Part shown: positions 1 through 8,334 of the stretch, piece by piece | Numbering within the stretch: the stretch's first letter is position 1 | Layout: each line of letters starts with the position of its first letter | Assembly (NCBI GenBank): GCA_017948555.1 | Contig: JAFMYY010000010.1 | Coordinates: 62,331 to 126,330 of the forward strand | Reading direction: 5' to 3' | DNA: 64,000 nucleotides | Source of the DNA: Cesiribacteraceae bacterium YIM B00369 | GTDB lineage: Bacteria; Bacteroidota; Bacteroidia; Cytophagales; Cyclobacteriaceae | Notes under the pieces: generated by a model | Databases searched by the model: none | Seen by the model: the letters and a program-made list of their open reading frames with translations, nothing else | What the model was told of the DNA's origin: nothing | Translations under genes and position numbers: made by a program

Positions 1-2618
1 TGAGAGCTGGAAGCTACACCGTTACCGTAACAGATGAAGGAGGTTGTACAGCCAGTGCAACAATAAGAATTACAAACCCGCAAAGTATTTATGTACGCCA
101 GACAGAAATAGTACAGCCTGACTGTAATGGAGGCACCGGCAGTATAAGTGTGGAAGCCCTCTATGGTACCGCTCCCTATACGTATGAATGGAGCAACGGC
201 GACAGCGGAAGTTCGCTATCAAATCTGGAACCTGATGTATACCGTTTAACTGTTACAGATGCAAATGGCTGTACCAGTACAAGAAGCTTTACAATTACTG
301 CTCCTTCTCAGCCTTCAGTTAGTATAAGCGGGGCAAGCTGCAGTACTTCGCTTACCGCTGCGGTTAGCGGAGGAGCAGCACCTTATACTTATGAGTGGAA
401 TACCGGAGAAACTGGTTCAGCAATAGAAATTGCTGAGGGTGGCGAATATGAGGTAACAGTTACGGATGCCAGGGGGTGCAGCAGTACAGCCACCATTTCG
501 GCCGGCGATCCCTCAGCTGCTATAAGTCTGAATTACGATGTGGTGGCTCCCACCTGTTACGGGAATGCAGATGGCAGCATAAATCTTAGCCTGGAAGGTG
601 GAGCAGGCAACTATACCATCAGCTGGAGCAATGGCGCAACCACAGAAGACCTTAACGGATTACGGGCAGGAAGTTATACAGTAACAGTAAGCAATGCCGG
701 CGGCTGTTCAGTTACAGAAACGATCCGCATTGCGGCGCCACAGGCTATTTATATCAGGCCTCTTGAGGTGAAAAATGAAAGCTGTACAGGAGAGGGAGGC
801 AGTATAACTGCAGAGGCGTATTATGGAACAGCCCCGTATACCTATGAGTGGAGTAACGGAGCAACAGGTGCAACTATTGAAAACCTTGAAGCAGGCTTTT
901 ATAACCTGGTGGTTACAGATGCCAACGGATGTGAAAGCTCACGCAGGTTTACAGTTTTAGAAGAAGCGGCTCCGGCTGTTTCTATAAGTTCCGGTGGCTG
1001 TGGCGGCAGTTACCAGCTGGTGGCCGTTGTGGCAGGAGGAAAAGCTCCTTTTACCTATAGCTGGAGCAATGGCGAAACTACTGAAAGCATTGCAGCCGGA
1101 CCAGGTAAATACAGCCTTACTGTAACTGATGCGAATGGCTGCAGCAATACTGCTGAGTTAACTGTTGAAGCATCTGATTCACCGGTTCAGCTGGCCATTG
1201 CTGTTACTGATGTAAGCTGTGCCGGTGGCAGCGACGGAAGCGCTGTTTTACAGGTGAGCGGAGGTGTTGCTCCTTATATATATGACTGGTCTGACGGAAA
1301 CAGTGGTGCTGAAGCAGTCGGGCTGGAAGCCGGATTATATTCTGTACAGGTAACAGATGCCGGCGGATGCAGTGAAGTACTTGCCTTTACAGTAAAAGAG
1401 CCAAAGGCAATAACCATAACAGGAGTGGCAGAAAATACTTCAGGCTGCGGGGAGCCTTCCGGTAAGGTGGATGTGCAGGTAAGTGGCGGAACTGCTCCTT
1501 ATTCCTTTATGTGGAACACCGGTGCAGAAACACAGAGCATCAGCAGGCTTTCTGCAGGAAATTATACGCTTTCAGTGGAAGATGCTAAAGGCTGTGTCGC
1601 TATCAGGAGCTTTAAAATTGAAAGCGGAGCAGGCGGCAGTATGCCTTCCGCAAGTATGGCAGCCTGTGCCGATACAGTAATCTGCCGTGGAAGCAGCGCT
1701 TCTTTACCGGTTTATTTTACCGGAGAGGGCCCTTTTACCCTTAGCTATACAGATGGTGGAAAAGATTATACTGTAACCACATCCGAAAATCCTTTTATGC
1801 TGGAAGTGAGTCCGCTTTCCAGGGCTACCTATAGCCTTACCGGAGTAAGCAATGCATGTGGCAAAGGAGAAGTAAGCGGTCAGGCCGGCATACAGGTATC
1901 AGATTGTACCAAAGGACAGGTTTGCGAAGATCCATGCTTTGATACCCGGGTGGTAAGCAAAGTGCAGAGCGGGTCCTGTGAAACCATTACCCTTCAGGTA
2001 AGTACCAGCGGAGACTGCCGTTATGCGCTTTCCCACTTTAATGTTGCAGCAGGCTGCGGCACTGTCAGCAGCGCATCTAACTCTAAAGGCTGGCCTATGG
2101 AACTGAATGCCCTTGACCCGACTACAGGATTGTATGGAATAAAGGTGGATGAGATCCGCAACTTTGGTGAAAATAAAGGCAACCAGAGCTTTACAGTTAC
2201 CTATACAATTTGCAGCGACGACAGCAGCTGCAGGGAATCAGTTTCTGCCTGCGGACCATTAGTGGCTTATAAAGCAGGAACCTGTGTATATTACGATAAA
2301 GCCTATGAAGGTCAGCTGCATGCAGAGCCGGTAGCAGGCCTGAGCGGAACCCGACTTGCACCTGATTTTGAAATGTATCCGAACCCATACCAGCAGGGGC
2401 AGGTGCTTAATATAGATGTGGAAGACCTGGTAAAAGAAGGAAATGCCACTCTTACCATCAGGAGTATTACCGGCGTACAGTTTTTCAGTAAAAACTATAC
2501 TGTCAGCCCCGTTGATAATATAATTAATGTGGTTGTGGATGGATTGTCTTCCGGTTTTTACATAATAACAATCGAAGCAAAGGGTGTTATTATCACTAAG
2601 CAGCTGTATGTTATGTGA
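1..2618 (+). CDS. SprB-repeat surface protein with T9SS sorting domain (5' truncated)
   Basis: The open frame already runs at the window's left edge (first full codon at 3, no start visible), so about 871 C-terminal residues are seen. They consist of tandem SprB-type repeats of roughly 70-80 residues, each with an APYTYEWSNG-like core followed by a Y.(V/L)TVTDA.GC strand. Seven cores are visible (near nt 170, 380, 610, 830, 1045, 1270 and 1495). A region with paired cysteines follows, and the last ~80 residues are a type A T9SS C-terminal domain (YPNPY near nt 2375, then GFYIITI). Such proteins are exported by T9SS and displayed on the surface; SprB itself is the gliding adhesin of Flavobacterium. 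A role in adhesion or gliding is inference. The repeats form a 660-bp higher-order unit (see findings). Confidence 0.9.
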   Translation, partial: RAGSYTVTVTDEGGCTASATIRITNPQSIYVRQTEIVQPDCNGGTGSISVEALYGTAPYTYEWSNGDSGSSLSNLEPDVYRLTVTDANGCTSTRSFTITAPSQPSVSISGASCSTSLTAAVSGGAAPYTYEWNTGETGSAIEIAEGGEYEVTVTDARGCSSTATISAGDPSAAISLNYDVVAPTCYGNADGSINLSLEGGAGNYTISWSNGATTEDLNGLRAGSYTVTVSNAGGCSVTETIRIAAPQAIYIRPLEVKNESCTGEGGSITAEAYYGTAPYTYEWSNGATGATIENLEAGFYNLVVTDANGCESSRRFTVLEEAAPAVSISSGGCGGSYQLVAVVAGGKAPFTYSWSNGETTESIAAGPGKYSLTVTDANGCSNTAELTVEASDSPVQLAIAVTDVSCAGGSDGSAVLQVSGGVAPYIYDWSDGNSGAEAVGLEAGLYSVQVTDAGGCSEVLAFTVKEPKAITITGVAENTSGCGEPSGKVDVQVSGGTAPYSFMWNTGAETQSISRLSAGNYTLSVEDAKGCVAIRSFKIESGAGGSMPSASMAACADTVICRGSSASLPVYFTGEGPFTLSYTDGGKDYTVTTSENPFMLEVSPLSRATYSLTGVSNACGKGEVSGQAGIQVSDCTKGQVCEDPCFDTRVVSKVQSGSCETITLQVSTSGDCRYALSHFNVAAGCGTVSSASNSKGWPMELNALDPTTGLYGIKVDEIRNFGENKGNQSFTVTYTICSDDSSCRESVSACGPLVAYKAGTCVYYDKAYEGQLHAEPVAGLSGTRLAPDFEMYPNPYQQGQVLNIDVEDLVKEGNATLTIRSITGVQFFSKNYTVSPVDNIINVVVDGLSSGFYIITIEAKGVIITKQLYVM

Positions 2619-2690
2619 TAAGGTGCAGATTACGGGAGCTTTAGCCTTAAAAAGTGAGGCGGGAAAACCCTTATGAAATATTTATTGAAA

Positions 2691-2720
2691 AAGCGGATCT
2701 TTTCTGGGTCCGCTTTTTTT
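2691..2720 (+). terminator. Rho-independent terminator after the SprB-repeat gene
   Basis: A 7-bp stem AAGCGGA / TCCGCTT with an 11-nt loop is followed by a run of eight T. It lies 73 nt after the stop codon and before the regulator promoter. Confidence 0.8.
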
Positions 2721-2747
2721 TATAGGTAGCAGGGGCGGAGCGCCCGA

Positions 2748-2778
2748 TTGTAGATGTTTGCATTAATTGTTACCTTTG
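2748..2778 (+). promoter_or_regulatory. Bacteroidota-type promoter of the Fur-family gene
   Basis: TTG at 2748-2750 and TACCTTTG at 2771-2778 are separated by 20 nt, matching the -33/-7 pattern (TTTG / TAnnTTTG) of the Bacteroidota primary sigma factor. Transcription would start after the TTG codon at 2767, so that codon cannot be the translation start. This favours GTG at 2800. Confidence 0.65.
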
Positions 2779-2799
2779 CTGAACCACAACTATTTACAG

Positions 2800-3225
2800 G
2801 TGAATACGAACGAGATAAAAGAAATCTTACAGAAAACAGGCTTGCGGTATACCCGGCAGCGTGCTGAAGTGCTTTCGATCCTGGATCAGAAGAAAGAAGC
2901 CCTGACGCAGGCTGATATCGAAAAAGATCTCCCGGAAAGCTTTGACCGTATCACTCTCTACAGAATTCTTCGTTCTCTGGAAGCTAATGGTATCCTTCAT
3001 AAAGTGCTGGATGATGGCGGCACTACCCGCTATGCACTCTGCGGGACCACCTGTACCGAAAAAAAGCATCAGCACGAGCATGTTCATTTTAAATGCACCT
3101 CCTGCGAAAAGATCCAGTGTTTGTCAGATACCCAAATCCCTGACATCCGCCTGCCTGAAGGATTTGTTTTCGGGGAGGCTAAACTGCTTGTGGAAGGTGT
3201 CTGTAAAAGCTGTTCCAGGAAATAG
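2800..3225 (+). CDS. Fur-family metal regulator, probably Zur
   Basis: 141 residues from the GTG at 2800, chosen because a promoter -7 element lies at 2771-2778; an in-frame TTG at 2767 is the longer alternative. The N-terminal winged helix (about residues 8-80, with TRQR and DRITLYRIL) is the standard Fur DNA-binding domain. The C-terminal half has a His-rich metal segment (HQHEHVHFKC) and two Cys pairs (CTSC and the terminal CKSC), expected to hold a structural zinc. Immediately downstream are a ZnuD-like receptor and a His-rich lipoprotein, with Fur-type palindromes in front of both, so zinc sensing is the favoured specificity. This is inferred from context; the residues alone do not separate Zur from Fur or PerR. 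Confidence 0.85.
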   Translation: MNTNEIKEILQKTGLRYTRQRAEVLSILDQKKEALTQADIEKDLPESFDRITLYRILRSLEANGILHKVLDDGGTTRYALCGTTCTEKKHQHEHVHFKCTSCEKIQCLSDTQIPDIRLPEGFVFGEAKLLVEGVCKSCSRK

Positions 3226-3276
3226 CCGTCCATAACTTTTTGGTTTTTCCGAACTATCCGGGTAAAATTGCGTTTT

Positions 3277-3298
3277 AGTAACAATGTTGCATTAGCAA
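3277..3298 (+). promoter_or_regulatory. Candidate Zur/Fur box upstream of the TonB receptor
   Basis: 3277-3291 matches 13 of 15 positions of the palindrome TGCAACANTGTTGCA, a 7-1-7 inverted repeat as used by Fur-family regulators. It overlaps TTGCATTAGCAA (3287-3298). The same composite appears in reverse orientation at 5833-5854. It ends 10 nt before the receptor's GTG start. Confidence 0.6.
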
Positions 3299-3307
3299 TT
3301 TCCTTCT

Positions 3308-5800
3308 GTGAAAAATAATCTCAATTACACCGCCTTTATCCGGGTCCCGGGGCTGCTGCATTTTTGTGGTCTGCTTTCTGTTGCTGCCTTTTTTTTGTTT
3401 CTTCTTCTTTTTTCCTTAACAGCAGCAGGCCAGGGGCAAAATACCTTTACTGTAAGCGGGAGGGTTATGGATGAAGAAGGGGAACCCCTGCCGGGAGCAA
3501 TTATTGAGCTCCATGAGTTGCACCGTGCAGCAGTGGCCGATGTGGAAGGAAATTACCGCTTCGAAAATCTTAAGCGGGGAACTTACCATTTGCATGTTAC
3601 TTTTGTTGGTTTTGAGGCAAAGGACAGAACGGTAAGATTAAGTACTGCCGGCCGGCAGGAAGACTTTTACCTGCATCCTTCTTCAGTGGAATTGCTGGAA
3701 CTGCTGGTGGAGGCCAACCCTTTTAAGTCAGGTCCTCTGGAGCAAAGCTTAACTATTGAATCTGTAAACCGGGATTTTCTGGACAGGAATCAGGGCAATA
3801 CTTTTGTAAATTCACTGGAAAAACTGCCCGGCATAACTTCCATCAATACGGGAGTGGGAATAAGCAAACCTGTTATAAGGGGATTGAGCTTTAACCGGGT
3901 AATTGTAAGCGACAGGGGGGTAAAGCAGGAAGGCCAGCAGTGGGGCTCAGACCACGGGCTGGAAATTGACCAGTTCGACCCGCAGCGGATAGAAATTATC
4001 AAAGGCCCGGCCTCTCTGGTTTTTGGCTCCGATGGTATGGGAGGAGTAATAAATATACGGCCCCCGGCACTGGCAAAAGAAAACACCCTGAGCGGGAGTT
4101 TAACAGGCCTTTTCAGGAGTAATAATAATTTGTGGGGCTCCTCGGCTTACCTGAACGGTAACAAAAAAGGCTTTGTGTATAGCGCGCGGGTTTCTTTGCT
4201 GGATTTTGCAGACTATAAAGTGCCTGCCGAAAGAGCTGTGTATAATACAGAAGTAATTCCCATTGCAGACGGGAGATTAAAAAATACAGCAGGGCAGGAG
4301 CGGGATTTTACCCTGATGAGTGGCCTTACACGCGACTGGGGATATAGTACGATAACGGTAAGTAGTTTTAACCAGAAGGTGGGGCTGTATCCCGGTGCAA
4401 TGGCTGTTCCGGGCGAGTATTCCGTAGCTCCCGATGGTGATGCCAGGAATATTGATTATCCACGGCAGGAAATTCATCACCTTAAGGTAATTTCAAATAC
4501 TAATGTGCAGCTGGGAGAAGACTGGCTTGAAGCAGATATTGGCTACCAGTTAAATGACCGGAAGGAAGAATCTTTGTCCCATGCGCACGGGCAGCAGGTG
4601 AATACCGGAACTCTGGCCATGCAGCTGTTGCTCCATACCGTATCTGCCAATATCCGGTACCACAGGAATTGGGAGGGACCATTCAGTAGTATCTGGGGAG
4701 TTCAGGGGCAGTATCAGGAGAATTCCCGCGGAGGCTTTGAGTATCTTTTGCCCGGTTTACGCACCGCCGGTATCGGGGCCTTTAATTATACAGAAATGGA
4801 GTTAGGAAGCAAGGCTACAATCAGCGGAGGGCTCCGTTATGATTATGGTATGCTGGAGGCAGAAGGTTATAGCCACAGTGCTTCATGGGTAAGGCAGTAT
4901 CCGGCCGGGGATGCGGAGGAAATTGTGAGGGGGACCGGCTTTAGCCGTAATTTTTCAAACCTCTCAGGGGCGCTGGGTATTTCTTATTATCCGTCCCATT
5001 CGTTTAACAGCAAACTTAACCTGGGGAAAAGCTTTAAAATTCCTTCTTATGCAGAACTGGCCAGTAATGGCGTTCACCATGGTACCTTCAGGCATGAGGT
5101 GGGCGACAGTACCCTTACTTCCGAGAACGGCTACCAGGCCGATCTGAACCTTACCTATCACACAAATCATTTTCATATTTCCGTAACTCCATTTGTTTAT
5201 TACTTTAAAGACTTTATTTACCTCAGTCCGTCGGCCTCTTTTGTAAGTACCGATGCAAACGGAGTCCGTTACAGTTTGCCGGAAGGAGGGCAGGTGTACA
5301 GGTACAGCCAGCATGATGCCTTATTTACAGGGGGTGAAATATCGGCTGAATACCACATCCTGAACGACCTGCACCTCCTGGCAGCTGCTGAGTATGTGTG
5401 GAATAAAAATCTGGATACCCGGCTTCCGCTGCCTTTTACGCCTCCTTTTTCCCTGCTGGCCGAAATTGAATATACACTTCCATGGAAGAATGATCGTTTT
5501 ATGAAAAGCTTTGTGGGTTTACAGAACCGTGTGGTGGCAGCGCAGGAGCGGACAGACAGGAATGAAAAAAACACGCCGGGCTACTCCCTGTTTCATTTTA
5601 ATGCAGGAACTGAAATCCGGTTTGGCAGCCGGAATCTTGAGCTTTTGCTGAGGGTTCAGAATCTGGGAAATACGGAGTATAGAAACCACCTCAGCCGCTA
5701 CAGGCTCCTTAACCTTCCGGAGCAGGGGAGGAATATTAATATAATGCTGAAAGTACCTTTGGTTGGTAAGGGAAAAAAAGAAGCACAAAAAGAAGGTTAG
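3308..5800 (+). CDS. TonB-dependent outer-membrane receptor, ZnuD-like
   Basis: 830 residues from GTG at 3308. The N-terminal signal peptide (hydrophobic core ~residues 20-40) is followed by a carboxypeptidase-regulatory-like domain (~50-115), a plug (~130-250) and a 22-strand-type beta-barrel to the C-terminus. The plug contains VIRGL followed by QWGSDHGLEID and IEIIKGPASLVFG, a pattern typical of ZnuD-like zinc/haem receptors. Predicted barrel loops are His-rich (SHAHGQQ near nt 4580; HHGTFRHE near 5075). It probably imports zinc or a zinc complex across the outer membrane using TonB energy. The preceding Fur-family gene and the palindromes on both sides support metal control. Copper or another metal cannot be excluded. 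Confidence 0.85.
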   Translation: MKNNLNYTAFIRVPGLLHFCGLLSVAAFFLFLLLFSLTAAGQGQNTFTVSGRVMDEEGEPLPGAIIELHELHRAAVADVEGNYRFENLKRGTYHLHVTFVGFEAKDRTVRLSTAGRQEDFYLHPSSVELLELLVEANPFKSGPLEQSLTIESVNRDFLDRNQGNTFVNSLEKLPGITSINTGVGISKPVIRGLSFNRVIVSDRGVKQEGQQWGSDHGLEIDQFDPQRIEIIKGPASLVFGSDGMGGVINIRPPALAKENTLSGSLTGLFRSNNNLWGSSAYLNGNKKGFVYSARVSLLDFADYKVPAERAVYNTEVIPIADGRLKNTAGQERDFTLMSGLTRDWGYSTITVSSFNQKVGLYPGAMAVPGEYSVAPDGDARNIDYPRQEIHHLKVISNTNVQLGEDWLEADIGYQLNDRKEESLSHAHGQQVNTGTLAMQLLLHTVSANIRYHRNWEGPFSSIWGVQGQYQENSRGGFEYLLPGLRTAGIGAFNYTEMELGSKATISGGLRYDYGMLEAEGYSHSASWVRQYPAGDAEEIVRGTGFSRNFSNLSGALGISYYPSHSFNSKLNLGKSFKIPSYAELASNGVHHGTFRHEVGDSTLTSENGYQADLNLTYHTNHFHISVTPFVYYFKDFIYLSPSASFVSTDANGVRYSLPEGGQVYRYSQHDALFTGGEISAEYHILNDLHLLAAAEYVWNKNLDTRLPLPFTPPFSLLAEIEYTLPWKNDRFMKSFVGLQNRVVAAQERTDRNEKNTPGYSLFHFNAGTEIRFGSRNLELLLRVQNLGNTEYRNHLSRYRLLNLPEQGRNINIMLKVPLVGKGKKEAQKEG

Positions 5801-5804
5801 TTAT

Positions 5805-5864
5805 TGCAACATTATTGCAAATGTAGCTATATTTGCTAATGCAACACTGTTGTAAATACTTTTA
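5805..5864 (+). promoter_or_regulatory. Two Zur/Fur-type boxes overlapping a promoter
   Basis: TGCAACATTATTGCA (5805-5819) and TGCAACACTGTTGTA (5840-5854) each match 14 of 15 positions of TGCAACANTGTTGCA. A candidate promoter, TTTG (5832-5835) with TACTTTTA (5857-5864) after 21 nt, is almost wholly covered by the second box, as expected for repression. It would drive the lipoprotein gene at 5886 separately from the receptor. Confidence 0.6.
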
Positions 5865-5885
5865 ATCTTTTACAAAAAAAATTAC

Positions 5886-6701
5886 ATGAAAAAATCACTG
5901 AAGTTCTTATCATTTTTTTTAGCAGTTTCTGCCTTTTTTTCATCCTGTGATGATGATGCTTCCGAGGTGGTGGATGTAACAGCGCCTTCCATCTCTGATG
6001 TGCAATATCCTGAAACAGTTGAGCCGGGAACGGCATTGGTCATCAGATTTAAACTGCAGGATGAAACAGCTCTCGGGCAGGTACGGATTGATATTCATGA
6101 TGATTTTGACGGGCATGAACATGAGAATGCCAGGATAAAAGCTAATCCTTTTGAGTACAGCAATGTTCTGGAAACTATGCGCGGAGAGCGGGAGTTTACG
6201 GTGGAGGAAACCATTAACATCCCTGCAGATGCCGCAACAGGGCCTTATCATTTGCAGATCAGGTATTTTGATGCCGCGGGTAATGAAGGGGAGTCTTATG
6301 TAGGTGAATTTGAAGTAACAAGTGAAAGCAGTTCACCGCTTATTACCATTACTAACTTTGGTGCTGATGAGGAGCTTGAACTGACTGTTAATGAAGATGG
6401 AACGAAAGTCCTTTACCTGGAAGGCTCCATTGAGAGCAGAACAGCCGGAGGCCTTGAAGAGGTGCATATTACCGTTCAGCATGAAGAGGAGGGAGGCCAT
6501 TCCCACGGGCGCATACTCCACGATGAGCCTTTATATGACCGGGAATGGGACCTTGCGGGAGCTGCAAGCTTTAACCTTCAGGATATTTCTCCGGTAATTG
6601 ATCTTACGGCAGCGGAAGCAGGCCATTATGAACTAAGCATTACCGCCCGCGATGTGGAAGGAAATACCAAGGTGGTAACCAGGGAAATTCATGTGGATTG
6701 A
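5886..6701 (+). CDS. DUF4625-like lipoprotein with His-rich segments
   Basis: 271 residues. A signal peptide ends in a lipobox with Cys at residue ~21 (FFSSC) followed by acidic residues, as in surface-exposed Bacteroidota lipoproteins. Two Ig-like beta domains follow (roughly 30-145 and 150-270), each opening with an 'APSISDV'- or 'SPLITIT'-like strand. Two short metal-binding-looking stretches are present: DDFDGHEHE near residue 77 and HEEEGGHSHGR near 200. I read it as a DUF4625-type protein. Its own box-covered promoter behind the ZnuD-like receptor suggests a cell-surface zinc-capture partner, which is inference. A strong terminator follows. Confidence 0.75.
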   Translation: MKKSLKFLSFFLAVSAFFSSCDDDASEVVDVTAPSISDVQYPETVEPGTALVIRFKLQDETALGQVRIDIHDDFDGHEHENARIKANPFEYSNVLETMRGEREFTVEETINIPADAATGPYHLQIRYFDAAGNEGESYVGEFEVTSESSSPLITITNFGADEELELTVNEDGTKVLYLEGSIESRTAGGLEEVHITVQHEEEGGHSHGRILHDEPLYDREWDLAGAASFNLQDISPVIDLTAAEAGHYELSITARDVEGNTKVVTREIHVD

Positions 6702-6730
6702 TAGCAAACACTTAACCTTGCCTTAAATTC

Positions 6731-6769
6731 AGCTTTCCAAAAGTTTAAAACTTTTGGAAAGCTTTTTTT
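6731..6769 (+). terminator. Strong intrinsic terminator of the receptor/lipoprotein unit
   Basis: A near-perfect hairpin with arms AGCTTTCCAAAAGTTT and its complement (6731-6762) is followed by seven T. It separates the metal genes from yidD. Confidence 0.85.
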
Positions 6770-6804
6770 GAACCAAAGAATGCAAAAGCCGCTTATATTT
6801 AAGC

Positions 6805-7059
6805 ATGCTATCTATCATAAAAAATATACTTATAAAGCTCATGACAGGGCTGGTGCGGGGCTATCAGATTCTGATCAGCCCTTTGCTGGGGAATAACTGC
6901 CGGTATGCTCCCAGCTGCTCGCAGTATACCATAGAGGCAATAAGGGAGTGGGGGCCTTTAAAAGGCACCTGGCTGGGCATGAAGCGCATCGGCCGCTGCC
7001 ATCCCTGGGGAAGCCACGGCTACGATCCCGTTCCTAAAAAAGCAGACCATAAGCATTAA
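6805..7059 (+). CDS. yidD: Membrane protein insertion efficiency factor YidD
   Basis: 84 residues, the usual family length. It has the amphipathic N-terminal helix (KLMTGLVRGYQILISPLLG), the Cys-containing CRYAPSCSQYT block, the G.WLG.KRI.RCHPWG block and the YDPVP ending. YidD assists YidC-dependent membrane protein insertion at the inner face of the membrane. It is monocistronic here, with a terminator before it and convergent genes after it. yidD is often linked to rnpA/yidC, but not in this window. Confidence 0.95.
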   Translation: MLSIIKNILIKLMTGLVRGYQILISPLLGNNCRYAPSCSQYTIEAIREWGPLKGTWLGMKRIGRCHPWGSHGYDPVPKKADHKH

Positions 7060-7098
7060 TTTTTTTACTCCACTTCTTATTCTTTATTCGTAACCCCT

Positions 7099-8334
7099 TT
7101 ATTTTGAACCTGAAAGGGTTTCAGAAACAGGGGTACGCATGGCTTTAATTGCCGGAATAGCGGCTGAGAGCATTCCTGTTGCCAGCACCCCGGCAGCTAA
7201 TATTACCTCCTCCTTTGTTAACCTCAGAAACTCAAACTCATAACCAAAAGAAGAGGAGGTGAAATTACTTAGCAGCAGTAAGCCAAGGTGGCCGATAATA
7301 ATTCCTGCCACATAGCCGGTAATGCTCAGCAGGATGCCTTCCAGCAGGAGCAGGCTGAAAATTTTTGTTCCTGAAGCCCCCATGCTCCGCATAAGTGCAA
7401 GTTCGTATTTTCGTTCCCGCAGGGAGTTGTAAAGTGCCAGGAAAAAGCTGAAGCCGGCAATAATTATTATTGCATAGGCAATGGTTTTTAGCAGGTCCAT
7501 ACCAACCCCTAACAGGCTGAAAAGACGGTTTATTTCAACGGCAGGAACTGCTGCCTGCATATTGCTGCGTTCATTTATCTGGCGGGGAAGCATTACCATG
7601 CCCATAGGTCCCCTGAATTTAATCAGCATGGCTGTAATTTCACGGTCCTCAGCAGTGTGGCCGCCTGCACTTTCCTCAGCAGAATGGTTTGCTTCCTGTG
7701 CAGGAGCTTCAGCTTTCCCATGTTCATGTACTGCCCAGATACTTTCAAGCCCGGTAAGAATAAGGCCGTCAAGGACAGAGTTACTTTGGGCAAGGATGCC
7801 GGCAACTGTAAAAGGATGTTCGTCGTGGTCCATGGCTCCCTGTACCAGCCCGTGGGCGCTGTAAAAGGAGTCTCCCACTTTCAGGCCGGTGGCCCCGGCT
7901 ACCTGGCTCCCCAGCACCACCTCATAGGCGCTGTTCCATAAGCTGCCACTGGCAAGGGTGGCATTATAGAGCTTCGGATAGGAAGGTTCAGTTCCTACTA
8001 ACCTGTAGCCCTGGTAGCTGTCGCCATAGGCCAGAGGAATGGCTTGTGCCACCAGGCGGTTCCGTTTCAGTTTTCCGGCTTCCTGTAAGGAGATGTTGCC
8101 TGTCGGGTTGTCGATCTGGAAAACAGCAGAGAGGATCAGCTGTAAGGGGCTTCCCTTGGCGCCCACTACCATATCGATGCCGCTGATGTTTTTCTGAAAT
8201 TTTTCTTCCAGCTGCCTTGTAAGCAGAAAAAGCAGCGAAATAATGGCGACTCCAAGGCTTAGCAATAGCAGGCTTACTCCCGTGCCGGCTGGTTTTGACC
8301 ATAAACTTTTGGTACTTAGCTGCAGCAGGTTCAT
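7099..8334 (-). CDS. FtsX-like ABC permease with His-rich periplasmic loop
   Basis: 411 residues with one TM near the N-terminus (~17-40), a large periplasmic MacB-type domain, and three TMs near the C-terminus (~285-305, 325-350, 375-398), the FtsX/LolC layout. The periplasmic part has an HDEHP motif and a His/Glu-rich segment (VHEHGK... NHSAEE... GGHTAED) around residues 160-235. It overlaps the ATPase gene by 4 nt, so the two form one transporter. Permeases of this type with HDEHP-like motifs occur in zinc-responsive clusters such as Pseudomonas aeruginosa PA4063-PA4066. With the zinc genes next door I infer a zinc-linked MacB-like function, but I saw no box upstream of this pair. Confidence 0.8.
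   Translation of the reverse strand: MNLLQLSTKSLWSKPAGTGVSLLLLSLGVAIISLLFLLTRQLEEKFQKNISGIDMVVGAKGSPLQLILSAVFQIDNPTGNISLQEAGKLKRNRLVAQAIPLAYGDSYQGYRLVGTEPSYPKLYNATLASGSLWNSAYEVVLGSQVAGATGLKVGDSFYSAHGLVQGAMDHDEHPFTVAGILAQSNSVLDGLILTGLESIWAVHEHGKAEAPAQEANHSAEESAGGHTAEDREITAMLIKFRGPMGMVMLPRQINERSNMQAAVPAVEINRLFSLLGVGMDLLKTIAYAIIIIAGFSFFLALYNSLRERKYELALMRSMGASGTKIFSLLLLEGILLSITGYVAGIIIGHLGLLLLSNFTSSSFGYEFEFLRLTKEEVILAAGVLATGMLSAAIPAIKAMRTPVSETLSGSK

Noticed and set aside
150-1620. Regular repeats that might look like a CRISPR or other array
   Set aside because: They are coding, in frame, about 210-240 bp long and diverged, as expected for SprB protein repeats.
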